Below, piece by piece: positions 61,901 through 64,000 of a stretch of 64,000 bases of DNA. The stretch lies in NCBI RefSeq assembly GCF_037975245.1, contig NC_092567.1, positions 14,400,876-14,464,875 on the forward strand, read 5' to 3'. This stretch comes from Apostichopus japonicus. Its lineage: Eukaryota > Echinodermata > Holothuroidea > Aspidochirotida > Stichopodidae. The first letter of the stretch is position 1, and every line of letters begins with the position of its first letter. Under the pieces are notes generated by a model. It did no database searches. It was given only the letters and a program-made list of their open reading frames with translations, and had not been told where the DNA came from. The translations under genes were made by a program, and so were the position numbers.

Positions 61901-64000
61901 GTGATATATACTATACTGCAACAATGAATGCTTAAACAAGTGCTATACTGTAAATGGTGTTTACAGCGAGATGCTTCCTGCTATCAGACCTATATTCTCT
62001 ATAAGTTTGTTAACAGTTTTTTGCTTCGCTTTGATAACAGATGCTTATATGTAGAAAGTCTGCCACTACCCTGAAGAAGCAGCATCAACAACACTTAAAC
62101 CAAGAATTACAACACTTTCATAGCTGTAGGAGGACTGGGGCCTAGCCACATTTGTATTTATCAGATTCTTGGAGATGTTGTTATTGTTGTAAACTGGTCC
62201 AGATAATATTAAACAACCACTTTGTAACTTGCTGGGATATATCATGAAAGGAGTACTTAACAGAATCCCTACGGAACATCGTACTTGTGACTAGAATAAC
62301 AGCTAACATAGGAAGTAGAGTATGTATGTAAGTAGAGGAAGTAGAGTATGTATGTATGTAAGTAGAGTATGTATAGTGTGTAAGTAGAGTAGGTATGTAT
62401 GTAAGTAGAGTACTATAGGAAGTACTGTACAGTATGTGTGTATGTATATATGTAAGTACTAAGTAGAGTATGTATAAGAAGTAGAGTATGTATGTATGTA
62501 AGTAGAGTATGTATAGGAATTAGAGTATGTACATTATGTATGTAAGTAGAGTATGCATATGAATTACAGTATGTAAAGTATCTACGTTAGTAGAGTATGT
62601 ATAGGAAGTAGAGTACGTGTGTATGTAAGTAGAGTATGGAAGTAGAGTATGGTTTATATGTTAGTAACGAAAAACAACTACTGTAGCTATCATTCATAAT
62701 ATCATCGAGTGTTTGCTTGCTAGTAAATATTGCTCAGGTACTGTGTACGTAAAAAGCACTTCACATCACTTGCTTTATGATTTATTTGAAATTATGATAT
62801 TGAAGTAGCCCTTTGCCATGCTCTGGCTTAGATTCACTACATAGGAAACATTTGAGCATGGTAAAATCATGAAACTGAGTGTGTTTACAAGTTCATTAAA
62901 TTTCTCACAGCTTAAAAACGTCACTTTTCATTATTTTTATTTTATTTTTATTTTGACTTTTCAGAAACATAGTATGTCTTTGCATTTTGTAATGTCACAA
63001 CCTCTTAAGTGTTCACAAAGCCTTCATTTCTCCACGCAAACGTAAACACTTAGCCTAGACCTACAGATCACATATTTATAGTCAGCCTGCTAGCCTAGCC
63101 TACTTTGCATAAGGTGCTGGCGCTGTTATTCCCATTTACTGTCAAGAACAATCACCAAATAATTTCACAATTTGGAGTGAGCAGGAATACTTTATAAAGG
63201 GTGTAGTGACCATTTGCATTTACTGTTAATTAATTATTTGAGTATGTCATCTGATGGGAACTGTAATTTGAAATGTTATGAAAACACACCTACTGCTTTA
63301 AATTTTAGGAGTGAGGAAACAACACAACGTTAAATGGTTGAAGATCATTAACACAATAGAAGCAATCGTTAAGCATTAACTTGTTAATTTAACATTACTT
63401 TGTTCTAAGAAACTCTTACAAAGTTAATGTTTGGCAGAAAAAGTTTCTGTTTACATAATCTTAGAAGTTCACAGGGTGTGTATGTACTGTACATGCCAAG
63501 GATAATTGCATAGTATACAGTATAACCCAACTATTTCACTGAGTTAACATTTCTAACTTAGTACGTTTGTCTGATAATACTACAATAATGACGCAGTAAA
63601 GCACATTATTCTCAATAGATACGCATAAAATGGCTCTAAACTTTCTACATTCAAAAGTCTACTTACAGTAAGACCCATCTTTTCACTTGTTCTTTTGTAA
63701 ATTAATCTGCTTTCTTTGTAAAGCGCCTTGAGCAGTGACTTTTGTCTACTGATTTGGTGCTATATAAGTCTCATTTATGATTATTATTTATTATTACTGG
63801 TTCACTGATGGTATTTATTTTCCTGTTTATCTTACAGGTACCAAACTGCAATCAGCAGAGCTTCAGAATGGTCTAATGGAGTCCGAGCAGACCCATTTCA
63901 CTTCACCAGGTTACGGCAATCCCACCATGATACCCAAATTGGCTGAGGACCTTCGGATAGCTGCTGAGAGGGCTGATGAACAGGGAGAAGGGCTGATATA
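55882..64000 (+). CDS. PPFIBP1: Liprin-beta (PPFIBP-like), 5' part only
   Basis: Exons 55851-55966 (coding from ATG 55882) and 63838-64000 join in phase. The N-terminus MAAQPEGDPNDASDMLAAAL continues EQMDDIIAG. This matches DASDMLAAALEQMDGIIAG at the start of vertebrate liprin-beta, and PKLAEDLRIAAERADEQGEG fits the next conserved helix (xxLVEDLRGLLExxxxDEKEG). Liprin-betas are cytoplasmic coiled-coil/SAM scaffold proteins that pair with liprin-alpha at cell contacts and presynaptic sites; only the region before the long coiled coil is present. The gene runs off the right edge. Vertebrates have two paralogues; a single invertebrate gene could equally be named liprin-beta. The symbol is by family, not a one-to-one claim. 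Confidence 0.82.
55978..56058. repeat. (AAT)n microsatellite
   Basis: Interrupted ATA/AAT run just after the liprin-beta exon donor. It is the simple tail of the retroelement that follows. Confidence 0.95.
56041..56250 (-). mobile_element. SINE/LINE-tail retroelement, inverted copy
   Basis: On the minus strand it reads GTTTTGTAAAGCGCCTAGAG, GTATTTGGCGCTATGTTAAG, then ATT repeats. The same sequence lies in plus orientation at 58130-58324 plus 59121-59160. It supplies the unoccupied version of the TTAA site used by the 58325-59120 element. Confidence 0.8.
56422..56821. mobile_element. 400-bp hAT-type MITE with perfect 8-bp TSD
   Basis: Starts CAGTGGCAGAGC; the reverse complement of its end is CAGTGGCGGAGCGTCC. 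An exact GCTACCAT duplication lies at 56414-56421 and 56822-56829. It carries the shared core in minus orientation (about 56484-56590). No coding capacity. Confidence 0.9.
57539..57571 (+). other. Candidate 33-nt microexon of liprin-beta
   Basis: Bounded by a good acceptor (CATTTTTCACAG) and a GT donor (GTGCTG, weak). Its length is a multiple of 3 and its phase (1) fits both flanking exons. If included it would insert VKAKKSRIYE with flanking E/G, a basic 11-residue cassette, after DDIIA. There is no stop. It is inference only. Confidence 0.35.
58130..59160 (+). mobile_element. SINE/LINE-tail retroelement, split by a TTAA element
   Basis: 58130-58324 continues directly at 59121-59160 once 58325-59120 is removed. 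The restored order matches the reverse complement of 56041-56250. Confidence 0.8.
58325..59120. mobile_element. 796-bp TTAA-target TIR element
   Basis: Flanked by TTAA (58321-58324 and 59121-59124). Inverted ends AGCAGCATTTTGCGT (15 bp exact). The inside holds a tandem duplication of about 243 bp: GCATTTTGCGTTGGGTCGC at 58330 and GCATTTTGCGTTTGGTCGC at about 58573. No coding capacity. A TTAA target fits piggyBac or Kolobok-type non-autonomous elements. Confidence 0.9.
59460..59472 (+). promoter_or_regulatory. Perfect DR1 nuclear-receptor motif in a repeat
   Basis: AGGTCAAAGGTCA is the consensus DR1 site (RXR, HNF4, PPAR families). It lies within a tandem repeat in the first coding intron of liprin-beta. 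Related copies at 59201 and 57989 are imperfect. Function is unknown. Confidence 0.35.
60285..60550. repeat. ~40-bp tandem repeat, about six copies
   Basis: Unit GGCTTTATACTTTATACATT + AATGTAGCATCTAGGTCTA, with a variant that has AACAGCATCTAGG. Confidence 0.9.
60560..62300. other. Intronic stretch, no feature recognised
   Basis: Lies inside the liprin-beta intron 55967-63837. No exon or element border could be supported. Confidence 0.4.
62310..62660. repeat. GTATG/AAGTAGA simple tandem region
   Basis: Irregular array of GTATGTATGTAAGTAGAGTA and GTATAGGAAGTAGAGTA units. Confidence 0.9.
63712..63798 (+). mobile_element. SINE 3' tail close to a liprin-beta splice acceptor
   Basis: GTAAAGCGCCTTGAGCAGTG ... 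GGTGCTATATAAGTCTCATT and an ATT-rich end. It matches the minus-strand fragment at 11560-11613 and ends about 40 bp before the exon at 63838, so it supplies sequence near the branch-point region. Confidence 0.7.
63838..64000 (+). CDS. PPFIBP1: Liprin-beta next coding exon, cut by window end
   Basis: Acceptor TTTATCTTACAG. Enters at phase 2 of the split Gly codon and is open to the end of the window: TKLQSAELQNGLMESE, a Ser/Pro-containing linker, then PKLAEDLRIAAERADEQGEG. Confidence 0.82.

Overview
The window is nuclear DNA of an animal. It is AT-rich and intron-dominated, with GT-AG introns of about 1-4 kb. The protein matches and the repeat types (TTAA- and hAT-type MITEs, a Penelope-like element remnant, tRNA-derived SINEs, many minisatellites) fit a marine invertebrate deuterostome such as an echinoderm. 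The species cannot be fixed from sequence alone.

Two genes can be read, both on the + strand. The first is a complete FAD synthase gene (FLAD1 type). I assembled it by hand from 12 coding exons between 6780 and 22401; all splice phases agree and the protein is 531 residues. It has an N-terminal MoaB/MogA-like domain and a C-terminal PAPS-reductase-like FMN adenylyltransferase domain. The second is the 5' part of a liprin-beta (PPFIBP) gene. Its first recognisable coding exon is at 55851-55966, and the next one starts at 63838 and runs off the window. A possible 33-nt in-phase microexon lies between them.

Layout: 1-5250 is a cluster of TIR elements with G/C-rich ends, many sharing one ~100-bp core. 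6780-22401 is FLAD1; its introns hold a 65-bp array, two 373-bp TTAA elements and a 48-bp minisatellite that is open in two frames. 22402-25700 holds the 3' flank and a 162-bp hairpin. 25.7-30.2 kb holds a degenerate tandem array, a tRNA-like sequence, a perfect 35-bp-arm palindrome and a duplicated segment, one copy of which has a 347-bp insertion. 30.8-42 kb holds a SINE, a HOR-type satellite and a decayed Penelope-like GIY-YIG module. 44.3-45.8 kb and 52.1-53.6 kb are large minisatellites, and 48.5-49.0 kb is a fold-back element. 55.3-64 kb holds the liprin-beta exons, a hAT MITE with a perfect TSD, a three-level nested insertion and more tandem repeats.

I found no prokaryotic-type system and no convincing novel protein-coding gene. 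The novelty here is in the structure of the repeats and in the possible microexon.
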